A stretch of DNA of 64,000 nt from Hofstenia miamia (Eukaryota > Xenacoelomorpha > Acoela > Hofsteniidae). The notes under the pieces were generated by a model. The model saw only the letters and a list, made by a program, of their open reading frames with translations, was not told the DNA's origin and did no database searches. Position 1 is the stretch's first letter, and every line of letters begins with the position of its first letter. Position numbers and translations under genes: made by a program. The stretch spans positions 115,140 to 179,139 of the forward strand of contig CABFPE010000029.1 in NCBI GenBank assembly GCA_900660155.1, read 5' to 3'. Below are positions 45,110 to 56,667 of the stretch, one piece after another.

Positions 45110-48100
45110 TTATTTCATATATACAAAGGGAAGAATGAGTGCAAAGCAGGCTACAAAAAGGGTTATAGCAACACAAATTACCAATGAGTAACCATATTTT
45201 GATTTTGATTTTTTCTTGAAAACATCTGTCCAATTAATGAATTCCTAAGTTTAAAAATTAATTAATGTTGTATTTTAAATAACTAAAATAAAACAGAAAG
45301 AGGCTTTATACATTAAACGCATGTATTAATCTAATCTCTTTTGATTCTATAGCTAATTAAGCTAATATTCAAATGCAAATATGGTTTTAAAAAAGATAAC
45401 GTTTTTAAAAAGAGGAAATCAAAAGTTATAATGTTTTAAATAATAGGCATTGTTGTAGAGATGCTTGGCTATGTTAGTTTTTCTATATTAGGGAAAATGC
45501 CTTTGTAGTTCTTTGAAAATTTAAGAGGATGTTATTGAACATCTTAAAGAAAACAACATTACAATATTACTAAAATATGTTATGACTAAGAACTGTAAAT
45601 TTTCAAATTTTATAATATAATTTTTTTTAAATACATTTTATTTCTCTCTGTTCGTTTACCTAACCACATTATTATTAATAAAAACTATTCAGCAGAAAGT
45701 CTGTATTTCTACATGGATCTTAAATTCGTTATTTAGCATTAGATTATAAAAATTAATGTGAAATTGCTCAAATCAAGTTCATAAATCAACATACCCTAAA
45801 AATCCATTCAACTAGAAAACTCACTACAAGGTTAACAGCTTTCATAATACATTTATGTGCATTTTCTTCAAAAAATCGAACTGCCAATCGGTATCCAAAA
45901 ACTATTAAGGCTGCCACATAATTGAAATTTGGTACCATCTCTCCTAAAAGTATGCTTGCTCTTTCCTTCATTTCCTCGAGAAACCAATTAGGATGTATCC
46001 TTCTGGCAATATTATTGAATAGTTCCTTGTATTTATCGTGTATCTTTTCAATCAATCCCATCAAGAATTTAAAAGCCTAAATTTGTCATAAATAACTTAA
46101 ACAGGAAATTGTACAACCTCTGTATTACTAAATTCTGTTGAAACTTCAGAATTTAGATATTTTGTTATGTTTGGATCCTCTTTATCTCTTTCATTCAAAT
46201 GTATCATAAATCTGACTACCCAGGCTTCAATGTCTCTGAGTTCAGGCGAATCTAAAACGCAAATAATATATAAAAAATACTTTGTTATAAACTATAGACG
46301 ATACACTTATGGTAAAGTATGAAATAAATACTACCAGTAATGACAATCAATACAGTATTTCAAAAAAACTTTGATTGAGTTTTGTGGAAAAAATGAAGTT
46401 TTGGAAAAAATTATTGAAAATTAAAAAAATTTAGATTATGATTTAGAAACGCCAGTAAAGTTGTTGCAGGTAGAAGTTTTTTCCATTGGTTAATCACCGT
46501 CATCCCACCTTTCCACCTCAGTGCTGGTACCCTTATTTAGCAATAAATATTCTTCAAACCACCTTGCTCAGCCTTGACTATACCCGTATATAAAAATGTT
46601 ATTTTGCCATATAATATTTTCCCCTGTCTCTGTTCTTTACAGTAGAAGTTCGTCGCTTCTGTGCTTTTGCTGCCAAACTCTCTGCAATTGTGTGCACCTT
46701 TTAAGCTGGTTTAGCCCCTCATTGGGGTCACTTTCCTCTTCGGTGATTGCAGTGCCATTGCTGCCTTACCAAATCATTAAGGCTCCGAAAAATTACTAAT
46801 AGCGTTCATTGTATGTTGATTATAAACAAATTAGGAATTGGCAGTATTCTATAAAAGTAAAAATTGTTTTTTGTGTAGAACTTTGCCATTGACAAAAAAA
46901 AGTTTTTGTATTTTCTCTGTAAGCTTTATATCAGTTTTAATAGTACATTATTTCTAAAAATAAATACCACTAAGGAATAGTTTTGACATAACTGAAGTTA
47001 TTATTTTTAGCATGTTGAATCTGCAGACAACAATAAAACAATGGTAGGGACAAAAAAATTGAATAAGTATAATTAATACCTAATCACAAATGAAATCTTT
47101 AACACTACAAGGACCAAACTGTTGTATTCCTTTAAAGAACCATCCATTCACTCAAAACCAGTGTAGTCAAATCAATGATTTTAATGTATTCATTCTTGTA
47201 TATGTTGTAAAAATCGAAAGTGGAAATTCTATTTCAGATTTTAAAGAATTTAGTTTAAGTTCACTAAATAATTTTTCGAAAACGAGTTAAATTAATTCCT
47301 TTAAAGTTTGAATTCAGGAAAAATTAATTTAAATTCAAGTGACGAGGTTTGAGAACTTAAAAGGAAGAACTCATTCGGAAAAGATCTACTTACTACAAAA
47401 ACCAAATTCGATGACTTCTGAGTGTTTATAAATACGTATATCAAAAGGATACTGCAGTAAAAATGTTAGCCCCTTTAAGCAAAACTGACAATTACTGAGT
47501 GCGAATTGCTTATGGAATTTATCCAGGAAAAGTTCAGCTATTTTCAGAAATCTCAGGAAAAATCCACTCAGGTAGCGTCACCACCAATAATTTGTATTCT
47601 TACGTCATCACCTCTATAAATACTCAAGAAAAACCTAAGCAAAACAAGAACCCCAAAACGGACTGCAAGCACAGAGCGTAGCTCAAAGTCAGTTTATCTA
47701 AAGTCTTGGTGTTCCAAAATCATCTCCGAACAAACAAACAATACAATCAAAGATTACCTCGTGCACAACCTCCATTGAAAAACTGATCTCAAATTTCTTG
47801 GCGACTCTCATAATTCGCAAGGTAATAACTTTAGTTTGGAACAGTAAACTGGGAATTAAAACCGTGTGCTTAGGAATTATATTGTGTTTAGTGTTTTACC
47901 CAGATTTGGCTTTCATTTATTTAACATTTGGTTTTCAATAAATTAGTTCGACTAGATTTAAGATTAACTTAAACCAAGGTAAATGCATTATTCAGGTATC
48001 TAACCGAAAAATAATTTTAAAGAAAAAGCGTATTCTTGTGGTCTAATTAGTAAGGGGAATTGTAAACGATAGTATAAAATTTGCAGTATTAACGGTTTAA

Positions 48101-49746
48101 ATAAAGTAACAGAATTCAGCTACAATTGTTTGAAACTTTTCCTTGTGTTCTCATTATAGGAGAAAAACATCAAACAAAACCTTTAAGTTACTGTAAGGAA
48201 AAATTCGCAATTTACTCTATATATCATCATAAAGGAAGCGTGTTAGATATTTTATTCTTCTGCACTCTAAAAAAAAGTCAAACATTTAAACTCTGCGTAA
48301 AACGAAAAAGGGCCCTACTCTTTACATCATTGAGAAGCAGGGAAGCTCAAATATTTAGAGTAGCTAATGCCGAGAACTTGTTTGAAGTCAAACTTCACAA
48401 AAACTTCATTAATCATTCAATTAAAAGAGCGTAGCAATTAATGCCTGCAAAACACAGCATAACTAAATCAAAATAGACAGAACGGTTAAATATTTGACTA
48501 GCAATCGGATTAATTAACTTTGCAGCAAACTGACTAAATTCAGAAGATTAATTACTTTTACTCTGACCCTCTAGCTGTTTCCAATTGCGAGTAATCAGGG
48601 TTTAGATTATAATTGAGCAGCATTCATTAAGAATAACTGATTCATCTAGTGATTTGCACAAGCAGTAGGTATCTGAGTTTACAGTGTGTTATTAGTATTA
48701 GTGTGAAAGTGACTTGTAACGTGGGTAATTCTAGATGACGTATTTTGATTGGGCAAAATACTCAGTTACATTCTACTCTATTTTAGAGCTGATAATTTTT
48801 ACATTGTATTTTCATTAAACTGATGATTTATACAAGTCTCAAAGGAAATTTATACCTTTAGATTGGCTAGACACTGTGGTTTGGGACTGAATTTTTGCTT
48901 ATCCTAACCGAGTTAGATGTTCGTCCTATAATAGAAAAAGGTTATTTCATAACCAAAAGTAAAATAAAATATCCACCCTCGATTTCCGAACCTTGTAGAA
49001 ATTCAGTTTCACCACAATAAAACAAGAAATGTCTTTATTTAAAAAACGTTAAACCGGTTTGCAAAAAAGTCCTATTTTTAATGTTTAATTATGAAAAATT
49101 GGTCTAAATATATCATGAATTATTCGTTACATTCTTCATTTTTGTGTTGTGAATGTCTAATTCTCTCTCTCTCTCTCTCTCTCTCAACTTCAACTTTTAA
49201 AAAAATCATCTATAGTTGGCTTTAAGTAAAATATACAGTTTTTTTTGCTTACTGCAAATATTATTTTAATCAAACATGAAAAACATAATTTTTGTAAATT
49301 TAAGTTCATACATTCTAAAAAAAATTTTAATTTAGCAAAAAACAATTACGAAGGTGAAAAAAATATTTTAAAATAAAAAGAATTAGAAATTAGTATATTT
49401 ATTTAGTACCAAAAATGATTTGCTTAGCACCAAAAGCTTACTTAGCATCAAATAAAATTTTTCTGTAATACTGAACACCAAATATTCATGCTTAGTATAC
49501 TATAAGACTTTTGATAGATTGATTTCAATTGACACTAAGTTCCAACTGTAAACTATATAAACACTTCTTCTGCAAATATAGAAACGAATATTGAAATTAA
49601 TAAATCTTACTATTTAGTATTATACGATCCTCAGTTTGAGTCGCACTATTTGTATTCCGAAAGAGGCCATCACCAGATCGTTTAATTGAAGTGCGAACTT
49701 CATTTAACAATTCTGCAAGAAATCGCATTTCTCCAGACGTCATTTT
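45110..49746 (-). CDS. Bcl-2 family apoptosis regulator, BAK-like, four coding exons
   Basis: Minus-strand exons: E1 49743-49611 (ATG, MTSGEMRFLAELL..., donor GTAAGA, preceded at 49747 by an AG acceptor, so a 5' UTR exon lies upstream); E2 46251 to about 46118; E3 46076-45795 (donor GTATGT); E4 45244-45110 (stop TAA). Phases fit: E1 leaves one base, E2 supplies two; E2/E3 and E3/E4 join at codon boundaries. The product is about 218-227 residues, normal for the family. E3 holds a BH3-like helix (FLMGLIEKIHDKYKELF) and a BH1 region NFNYVAALIVFGYRLA, close to BAK NWGRVVALLGFGYRLA. E3/E4 form a BH2-like WIFR-EFINW, and E4 ends in a basic patch plus a hydrophobic tail anchor (YSLVICVAITLFVACFAL). 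Family members control mitochondrial outer-membrane permeability. The E2 donor is uncertain: GTTGTA (41-nt intron) or GTTTCA (68-nt intron). The BH3 lacks the usual Gly-Asp pair and BH1 the usual Trp-Gly. BAX or BOK relatives are possible; the family call is firm. Confidence 0.85.
45795..46076 (-). CDS. Exon 3 of the Bcl-2 family gene (BH3-BH1 region)
   Basis: 282 bases, phase 0 at both ends, acceptor AAATTTAG and donor GTATGT. It encodes 94 residues from the BH3-like helix through the BH1 hairpin to the start of BH2. This is the exon that identifies the family: the spacing from BH3 to the FGYRLA of BH1 equals that of BAK to within a few residues. Confidence 0.88.
46252..49610 (-). other. Intron 1 of the Bcl-2 family gene
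   Basis: A 3.36-kb intron between E1 and E2. It holds a GC-richer segment at about 46480-46800 (no family recognised), frames at 47090-47290 and 48126-48434 without motifs, and a (CT)n microsatellite at about 49162-49186. Confidence 0.7.
49162..49186. repeat. (CT)n microsatellite
   Basis: About twelve CT units in a row within intron 1 of the Bcl-2 family gene. Confidence 0.9.
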
Positions 49747-49749
49747 CTA

Positions 49750-50639
49750 AAAAAATATTTTGAGGAAATGTAGATGAGGTCATTGCAGATGTGATCAAAG
49801 GTATTTGAGTAATAGACCATAAAAGTATGCAATCTTTTTGATATGCAGTATCTGTTAGTATTGAATGCATCAATATAAAATATATTTTGAAAATAGTTCA
49901 AAAAGTGCATCATGGAATTTCTAACTGTAACCCCACAACTGGAACATAAGGACAAAACTTTGTAACTTAATATAACTGCACCTTTCTAATTATTTGATGT
50001 TCCATCTTATGAAATATAAATCTGAAATAACTGCACATAAAACACTATTTTATTTGCATATTTAAAATTCTGTAGTGAGTTTCTTCATACACCCTTACTT
50101 CTTAAGGACTGTATTTTTCTTATATTTTTCTAGAATTCTTCAAAAAATATTCAGAAATCAGGATATATTTACAAATTTTAAAGTGGCTCTCTCATTAAAA
50201 AGTCACTTTTTTGAATGAATATCTACAGTGTTGGTTCTTGTTCTCATCCACTTATATTTTTAAGAACCTGGTCATGAAGCGTGGGCATAATTTGGGTTTG
50301 AGTTAAGCTAGGTGGGGATTTGTAAACATATGGGTAATGTGCATGTACATTATTAACAATGAAGTTCATAGAACATTAAATTAGAGCTGCAAATATAGAT
50401 GCAGGATGTTACTTTTTCAGAAAATAAATTCTCCGAATGTTAAATATGAAAATATTTAACAATAATTATCCATGACATTAGTGCAATTTATTCTTAACAT
50501 TTGCTTTAATAACTATTTTTTAGTTATGTGTATTAAACACAATAAGCATAAATCATTGGTTTTTAACGGCTCAACAAATAATTTGCATATTTGAGGAAGA
50601 ATTATAGTTTTGTGCAGGTGTAGATGCAAGATGATCAAT
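49750..50639. other. Upstream region of the Bcl-2 family gene, no coding feature seen
   Basis: AT-rich. The acceptor before exon 1 implies an untranslated first exon and a promoter farther right, but neither can be placed. Confidence 0.35.
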
Positions 50640-50931
50640 TATGTCAGTAGTATGAATTGAGTTCCATCCCATTCCACATTTCCTTGTGAACAAATGTACC
50701 CTCATATTAATGGTCAGACTAAGCATTTTTACTGAATTACAGATTGGTGAGATCTTTATGGATGCATTGAGTTCATCTGGTCATGTCTCCTTGGGAACAA
50801 TAGGAAGGGTTTGTCTAAAATCTCCACCTATAAGAAAGGTGACATCCCATAAGTTTTTGGTTGTTTCTAAGATCTTGCAATATTCTATTTATTGCTTCAA
50901 ATGCAGCTTTATGAGACATCATGAGCTCATC

Positions 50932-50937
<6 letters not shown>
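50640..50937 (-). pseudogene. Helitron Pif1-like helicase fragment
   Basis: The minus strand reads IWDELMMSHKAAFEAINRIL and LRNNQKLMG, then after a frameshift VTFLIGGDFRQTLPIVPK, then after a stop PDELNASIK and LTINMRVHL. These are consecutive helicase motifs of the Helitron Rep-helicase: the DE of motif II, GGDFRQ.LP of motif III, and L..NMR. The helicase unwinds DNA during rolling-circle transposition. The fragment is about 100 residues of a protein of more than 1000 and is broken by at least one frameshift (near 50842) and one stop (near 50793). Its upstream end runs into an AT microsatellite. Confidence 0.8.

Positions 50938-50962
<25 letters not shown>
50935..50962. repeat. (TA)n microsatellite
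   Basis: A simple TA run; the Ile-Tyr repeats in overlapping frames come from it. Confidence 0.9.
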
Positions 50963-50965
<3 letters not shown>

Positions 50966-51029
50966 AATTGCATGCATTTGGTGAAAAACGAGTATGAAAA
51001 ATAGTTAGTAGAAATATACAAACTTGCTA

Positions 51030-53560
51030 GTATCATTACAAATTATATCAGTGGTTGAAATATGTCAGAGTTTCTTAACCCAAATTAAAATAACTAGATA
51101 GACCTAATTTTAATAGAATAGAGAAGTATACAACAGATTTATTTATCAAAACGATTTGAATGAGGAAAACATTGCTTTGATTAAGTGTGAGAATCCCCAT
51201 TTTTTTACAAAGCTGATCATTCTTAAATAGCATAATAGCATACAAAATTGTAACTAAGCCTGCAAAAATAGGCAAAATGTTTTGTCTTGAAAAAAATCAT
51301 TTTAATACCTTTGGTGTAATAACAATTAGCCAAATCAAATATTTGGAAAATAATTCAAAACTTGCTGTTTAAATATTAACATGTTTTCAAAAAAATAACA
51401 ATTTAAGGATAGAAACGAATATATATTAATAATGCATGTCAATAGGAAAAACACAAATTTTCCTAAAATATTTTAAATATTTCTGAAACATGTTCATTAT
51501 TTCTGTTGCCAGTATATATATTTAATAGTTCCTAGTTATAATAAGAAAAGTACCCCTTAGAAAGCTTTCTTGCCAAGAATAAATATAATATAAAAACCAT
51601 GAAAAATATTGTTAAAAGAGAGTAAAAGTTTAATGTAGAATTTTAAACTGAATTTTATTAAATGATAACTTTTAGATATTTAATCTAATATTTTTTGAAT
51701 AAATTTATTCAAGAATGTTCAATGAAAACTTAATGCTTAAATCTGCTTAGTCTATCATTACTTAGCATTTCATTGCAAATATATCAAAAAAATTGTTTTC
51801 ATTGCTATTTTATTCAATTCGGTTATAATTAGAGCAAGATTTCCGGTCTGAGTTCGAGGCTCTACACTTCGAGTTCAATCGAGTTTTTGAAAATTTCGAG
51901 TTTTTTAGGGTAACAAATTAATTTAGATTTAATGATAATTCCGAGTTTAGTAAGCTAAAAAAATGTATTTTAGTTTGATAAAAATTGAAATTTACAATTT
52001 TTGATTTTTTACCATATTCTCAAGTGAACTTTTGATCGAGTTTGAGCTTGAGTATACATGAGTTCTCATCCGAGTTTTTCCGATGGGGTTTTTAACATTC
52101 TGAGTACTCGGCAAAAACCCTTAATTAGAGTAAATTAAGCAGTACCCTATTGCTAAAGCATTACTGTTTTTCAATAGCATACAATTTGATAAAATATTAT
52201 TCAAAAAGAGTCATATTACAATGAAAAATTCTTTGCTTATTTTTGCAACTAATAATTTAGTTATTATTCTACTAAAAATTTTGAAACAAATTATTGAATT
52301 TGCTGAAACAATATTTTCTAAAAGAAATGGAATTTCCAAATCCGCTTGGTCTAAGAATATTTACCATCTGATATGTCAATTAAACGACATATTGTTTTAT
52401 TCCTTACAATTGCTTGGCCAGCTCCTAGTTTTAAAACATTTGTGTATGCTACCATAAACAGCTAAGCTAAAGCACCAAATTATTACTAAGAGTTTTAGAT
52501 ATTGGTTTGCATAATGCATGTTATTTTAAGCTTTTGCTTTTCTAAAATATGCGGAGCAATATGGCTGGTTTGACAGACATGAATTTGAATATACAGATAC
52601 ATTTTCATACCTGGTTGCATAGGCAGTGCTAATTTGGAGTCACTCTAAATTCCACAATATCACTAAGGAGAATGCAACTGCAACGACTGTACTGTAAATA
52701 CTAGCTTCAGATTGCATATATTCAAGGGATGTACATTAATTATGCAATAAGAAACACCTGTTTTATTTGCTATTACATTGTCTTTCGGATTTTGTGATGT
52801 CCGTCCAATTTTGTAGCTAAGTGAATTTTTTATATTTAGTTTTTTGTATATTTATATTTTTGTAAATTTATTTATTCCTCATTATTACAACTAAATGTTT
52901 CAAAAATTTCGCATATTATGTTGGTGGTTCAAGAAATTATCATAAAATACATTTTGGAACAGCATCTCACTGCTCTAAGTAAATTTTTAGCTATTTCAGC
53001 AACACATTGCATTAGCATGTTTCATGGAAATCTGTCACTAATATAATTCCTCAAAACTATAAATTATGCAAAAAACAGAAACATTCGCCATTATCAAATT
53101 AGCTAAGTGATTCACATTTTAGATGATCAGTATTTTGATAAGAAAATCAGCATATTTCTAAAAAAGCAGCTTTAATCTTTTTTTTCAAAATCTTTCCCTC
53201 GTTTATAAATAAATTGCTTACAAATAAAATATGATCTTGGTTTGAAGATTTGGTAGATTTCTGTTTATTAATTTGATATGTAACCATGGGTAATCATTAA
53301 CAATTCATCAAGTTACATTTTTATTCTGCACTTTTTTTATCATGTCAGAACTACATTTGAATTAAATGAGACAAACTATCAAACATAATTATTCTGTTAA
53401 TTATTGAGCAAATAATCTTGTAACAGTATCAAATACTACCCAGTTAAACCCCCATGGCAGTTGTGTAACTACCAAAAGATGTTTATAATGAGTTGACACT
53501 GCACTATATCATAATTATTTAGTCAAGTTTCTGAAATCCCCAAAAGAATTTTTTTCTCTA
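51030..53560 (+). repeat. Long low-copy repeat, copy B
   Basis: It aligns with copy C from 51060 against 58510 (shared TGATCATTCTTA, AAAATAGGCAAA and TTTTGTCTTG) through about 53120 against 60360, and with copy A near its right part (about 52370-53500 against 33930-34930). It carries the 288-bp MITE at 51835-52122, absent from the others. Confidence 0.65.
51835..52122. mobile_element. 288-bp hAT-type MITE with 8-bp target duplication
   Basis: The flanks 51827-51834 and 52123-52130 are both AATTAGAG. The insert begins CAAGATTTCCGGTCTGAG and ends TCGGCAAAAACCCTT, imperfectly inverted, and is full of CGAGTT motifs on both strands. An 8-bp duplication fits hAT transposition; there is no coding capacity. 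Confidence 0.65.
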
Positions 53561-53756
53561 ATTTATTTAATAAGTTTAATATTACATGATCTCATTTGAT
53601 AAATTCTGAAAGTTTATATCTATATACTTAAAGTCAGGTGTTTTGTAGAGCCATATGCTGGTCATTTAAAATATATCAAAGAAATGAAACTTGTAAAACT
53701 AAGTATTGTTGGAAATATTCTATAACACTGCTGATAGATAAGGCTTTTTTATTATT

Positions 53757-54175
53757 NNNNNNNNNNNNNNNNNNNNNNNNNNNNNNNNNNNNNNNNNNNN
53801 NNNNNNNNNNNNNNNNNNNNNNNNNNNNNNNNNNNNNNNNNNNNNNNNNNNNNNNNNNNNNNNNNNNNNNNNNNNNNNNNNNNNNNNNNNNNNNNNNNNN
53901 NNNNNNNNNNNNNNNNNNNNNNNNNNNNNNNNNNNNNNNNNNNNNNNNNNNNNNNNNNNNNNNNNNNNNNNNNNNNNNNNNNNNNNNNNNNNNNNNNNNN
54001 NNNNNNNNNNNNNNNNNNNNNNNNNNNNNNNNNNNNNNNNNNNNNNNNNNNNNNNNNNNNNNNNNNNNNNNNNNNNNNNNNNNNNNNNNNNNNNNNNNNN
54101 NNNNNNNNNNNNNNNNNNNNNNNNNNNNNNNNNNNNNNNNNNNNNNNNNNNNNNNNNNNNNNNNNNNNNNNNNNN
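53757..54175. other. Assembly gap (419 N)
   Basis: A run of N. Frames spanning it are artefacts. Confidence 0.99.
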
Positions 54176-55035
54176 ATGAAATATTTCTGTCACACAATAG
54201 CATATGAGAATTGGTTTTGTGTGCTATCTTAATACATGCATAAAAATATTTTTTGCAATTGCTCTAATTGACTTGCATTCTTATCTTATGCTGTCACAAA
54301 ATCTTTCTGCATTATGAAGAAGTATGCATTGTACTGCTGTCTTTCTTCAAAGGAAATGTTTGTTATCTTTTGGGGCACTTTGCATTTTATTCACCCATGT
54401 GTTCCATGTATTCACAAAGAGATGCAATTGTTTTGATGAAAAGTGGCGAGAAATTCTTCATATGCTGTATAACGTTGTTTCTTCTCATTGTGACAATAGT
54501 CATTTTAAATGTGCTTGCTTGTGGATAATCTCCAAGGTGTTTTGAGCATAATTGATAGCGGCACTTGTTTGGCAAGACATAGACATAATATCTACTAAAC
54601 AAAGCTGAGTTCCATATTTCTCTGATTGCCTTGCATAAGAATTAGCAGACTAGAGAGACCTTTATGGTTTCTAAAATTATTCTTCAAGTGTTAGGAAAAG
54701 GAAGAGACATACAGCCTTTAAAATTTCTTTAAATCTGTCAAATATATATTTGATAGGTTTAACATTATTACAAATTCTCACAGACTCTGTTGATCTTTTT
54801 TCAAAAAAATTGAACTGATCTTAGCTCATGTAGTCAATGAAGAAGCACGATCCACTGTCATTACATCAAAACAATGGTACATTCTAATTCTTAGTAAATC
54901 TTCTCATTATATAGAGATATAATGCAAATGCATTTAAGTTTTGTATACAAATAATATAGCAGAAATGCTTTGCTAAAATATAATTTTTAGTTAAAACATT
55001 TAACTAGTCAATTTAACTTCCACTTCTGCTTTCAA
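54176..55035. other. Stretch without a supported gene
   Basis: Overlapping frames at 54268-54602 on both strands have no recognisable motif. Confidence 0.35.
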
Positions 55036-55140
55036 AATGCAAGCTGAGGAGGGCATGTAGCATAATCCAATTAAAAAGTAACAGCAACTAAGATTGAAAA
55101 GAAAAAGAATAAAAAGAATAGGAAAAAAGGATAGCAAACA
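55036..55140 (+). mobile_element. 3' junction fragment of a gypsy element of the same family
   Basis: CAAGCTGAGGAGGGCATG followed by TAGCATAATCC reproduces the polypurine tract and LTR start seen at 8800-8830, in plus orientation. Only about 85 bases of LTR follow before the oppositely oriented solo LTR takes over. Confidence 0.6.
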
Positions 55141-56667
55141 CGTTGGACATAATGGAAAACATCAAGCATTACACCTTCCCCTGGATATTTGTTCGTCATT
55201 TTTCTTGATTTGCTGTAATGATCAGTTACTTCAGGCAAGTTGACATTTCAGTGCAGTTTTGGTTGTGAGAGGCATTTATGTTTTTCTCTTTTGTCCTTCT
55301 ATCATTCAAATAAATTTTTTTTAATTTTTTTCCAGTAGATCATGTAGCTATTCATTCTTTGAGTATTAAGGTAACAATAATTTTCTTTTCTCTAAGAGAA
55401 TACAGAGTTTGGTGTCTCTATGCTGAAGACAATTTCAGGTAATTATGTAGAAGAAATCCATCTTAACTACATTTCCTATGGTGTTGTTTGGATTCCATGT
55501 CCTGTCATGGTCGCTATGTAGAATAATCACCCAGGCTAGGATTTGCATTAACAATATTAAGTTACTTCTCCATTTTGCAGATTCCTATTGCAGGGCAATG
55601 TCTATCTCACAAACTGTGTCATCTTTAGAATAACATGGAAAACAACTGATAATAACTTCCTTTGATTCATAATCAATTACTTTTTAGGTAACCAGTGAAT
55701 CCAGTTTGATTGTGGGCATCAGCCTGAAGTTGAGTCAATTCACCAACATTCCATTTTTTGTAATGCTTCCAGACACTGATTACTTAGCTCATACTCAGAA
55801 AAGAAAGAATATTATGTGTACCCTACTTGTTGGTGAATAAATGAGCATGACACTATTTGACTTACTCTCACTCTTATTGTGTGACAAGATTTACAAACAC
55901 AAATTGTTAATACAAATTGACACTAGCTGCGATACAACATGTAAACATGACTTATAAAATATACAACTATTAAATAAAAGCAGCTTCCTAACCTACATAT
56001 AGGAATAAAATACAATAGCTAATCATTCAATATATTCAGTCTTTTATTGGTCATTTATAGACAATTTGTATCTAAAATATAAGTAATTCTAGTGTTGGCT
56101 AATTCGCCTTTCTCAAATTTATTACTACATGTAAATCAAAATTAAACAATAGCAAGCTAAGCACAATAAGAAAAACCTTACATGTATAAGCAATCTAAAT
56201 GCAGTTCACAATTAAGGACTCAGGCCTAAATAGTCGTACTCGCCATGGTTTCTTGATCATTAATATGCATGAAATGCTTAGCTTCACATTGTATTAATAA
56301 ATCAAACAAGCAATGAGAAAAGATAAATTTAATTCCAAAGAATTTGTTTCATCAACCTCTTTCTAATCTTAGTGACTATTTATACTTACATTTTTACAAA
56401 CATGTTTAATTATAACATGTTGCTATTCAATTTCTGCTAAACCGCGTAGAAATTCTGAATGGCTAATGCCTGTAGACTAATATAAAATTGGAGTGATTCG
56501 TCCATTGATTTATATCAAAAAGTGTTAGCAGCAAATATTTGTTTGTAAAATTAATTAAATCAGTTCTGATAGCAAATCTTATTAAATAGTAAATCAAATT
56601 TTTCTTTTTATTCTTTTTCTTTTTTAAATCTAAGTTGCTGCTATTTTTTATTTTGGATTATGCTACA
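55141..56667 (-). repeat. Solo LTR of the gypsy family, minus orientation
   Basis: On the minus strand it begins TGTAGCATAATCC at 56667 and follows the LTR of the 1-10213 element: matches to about 9160-9360, 9400-9500, 9660-9770 and to 355-470. No internal region accompanies it, as after recombination between two LTRs. The left boundary (about 55140-55250) and target duplication are not clear. It is diverged from the element at the window start by perhaps 25-30 percent, so it is an older or different subfamily. Confidence 0.75.

Noticed and set aside
46077-46102. 26-nt intron with a GTTTAAG donor between exons 2 and 3 of the Bcl-2 gene
   Set aside because: In phase, but too short to be spliced; the GTTGTA (41 nt) or GTTTCA (68 nt) donors are more likely.
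46480-46800. GC-richer intronic segment considered as a SINE
   Set aside because: No A/B box promoter pair, tail or flanking duplication visible.
50686-50997. 103-codon plus-strand frame with an Ile-Tyr repeat
   Set aside because: It is the antisense of the Helitron fragment plus a TA microsatellite.
53638-54207. Open frames of 157-189 codons on both strands
   Set aside because: They consist almost entirely of N.
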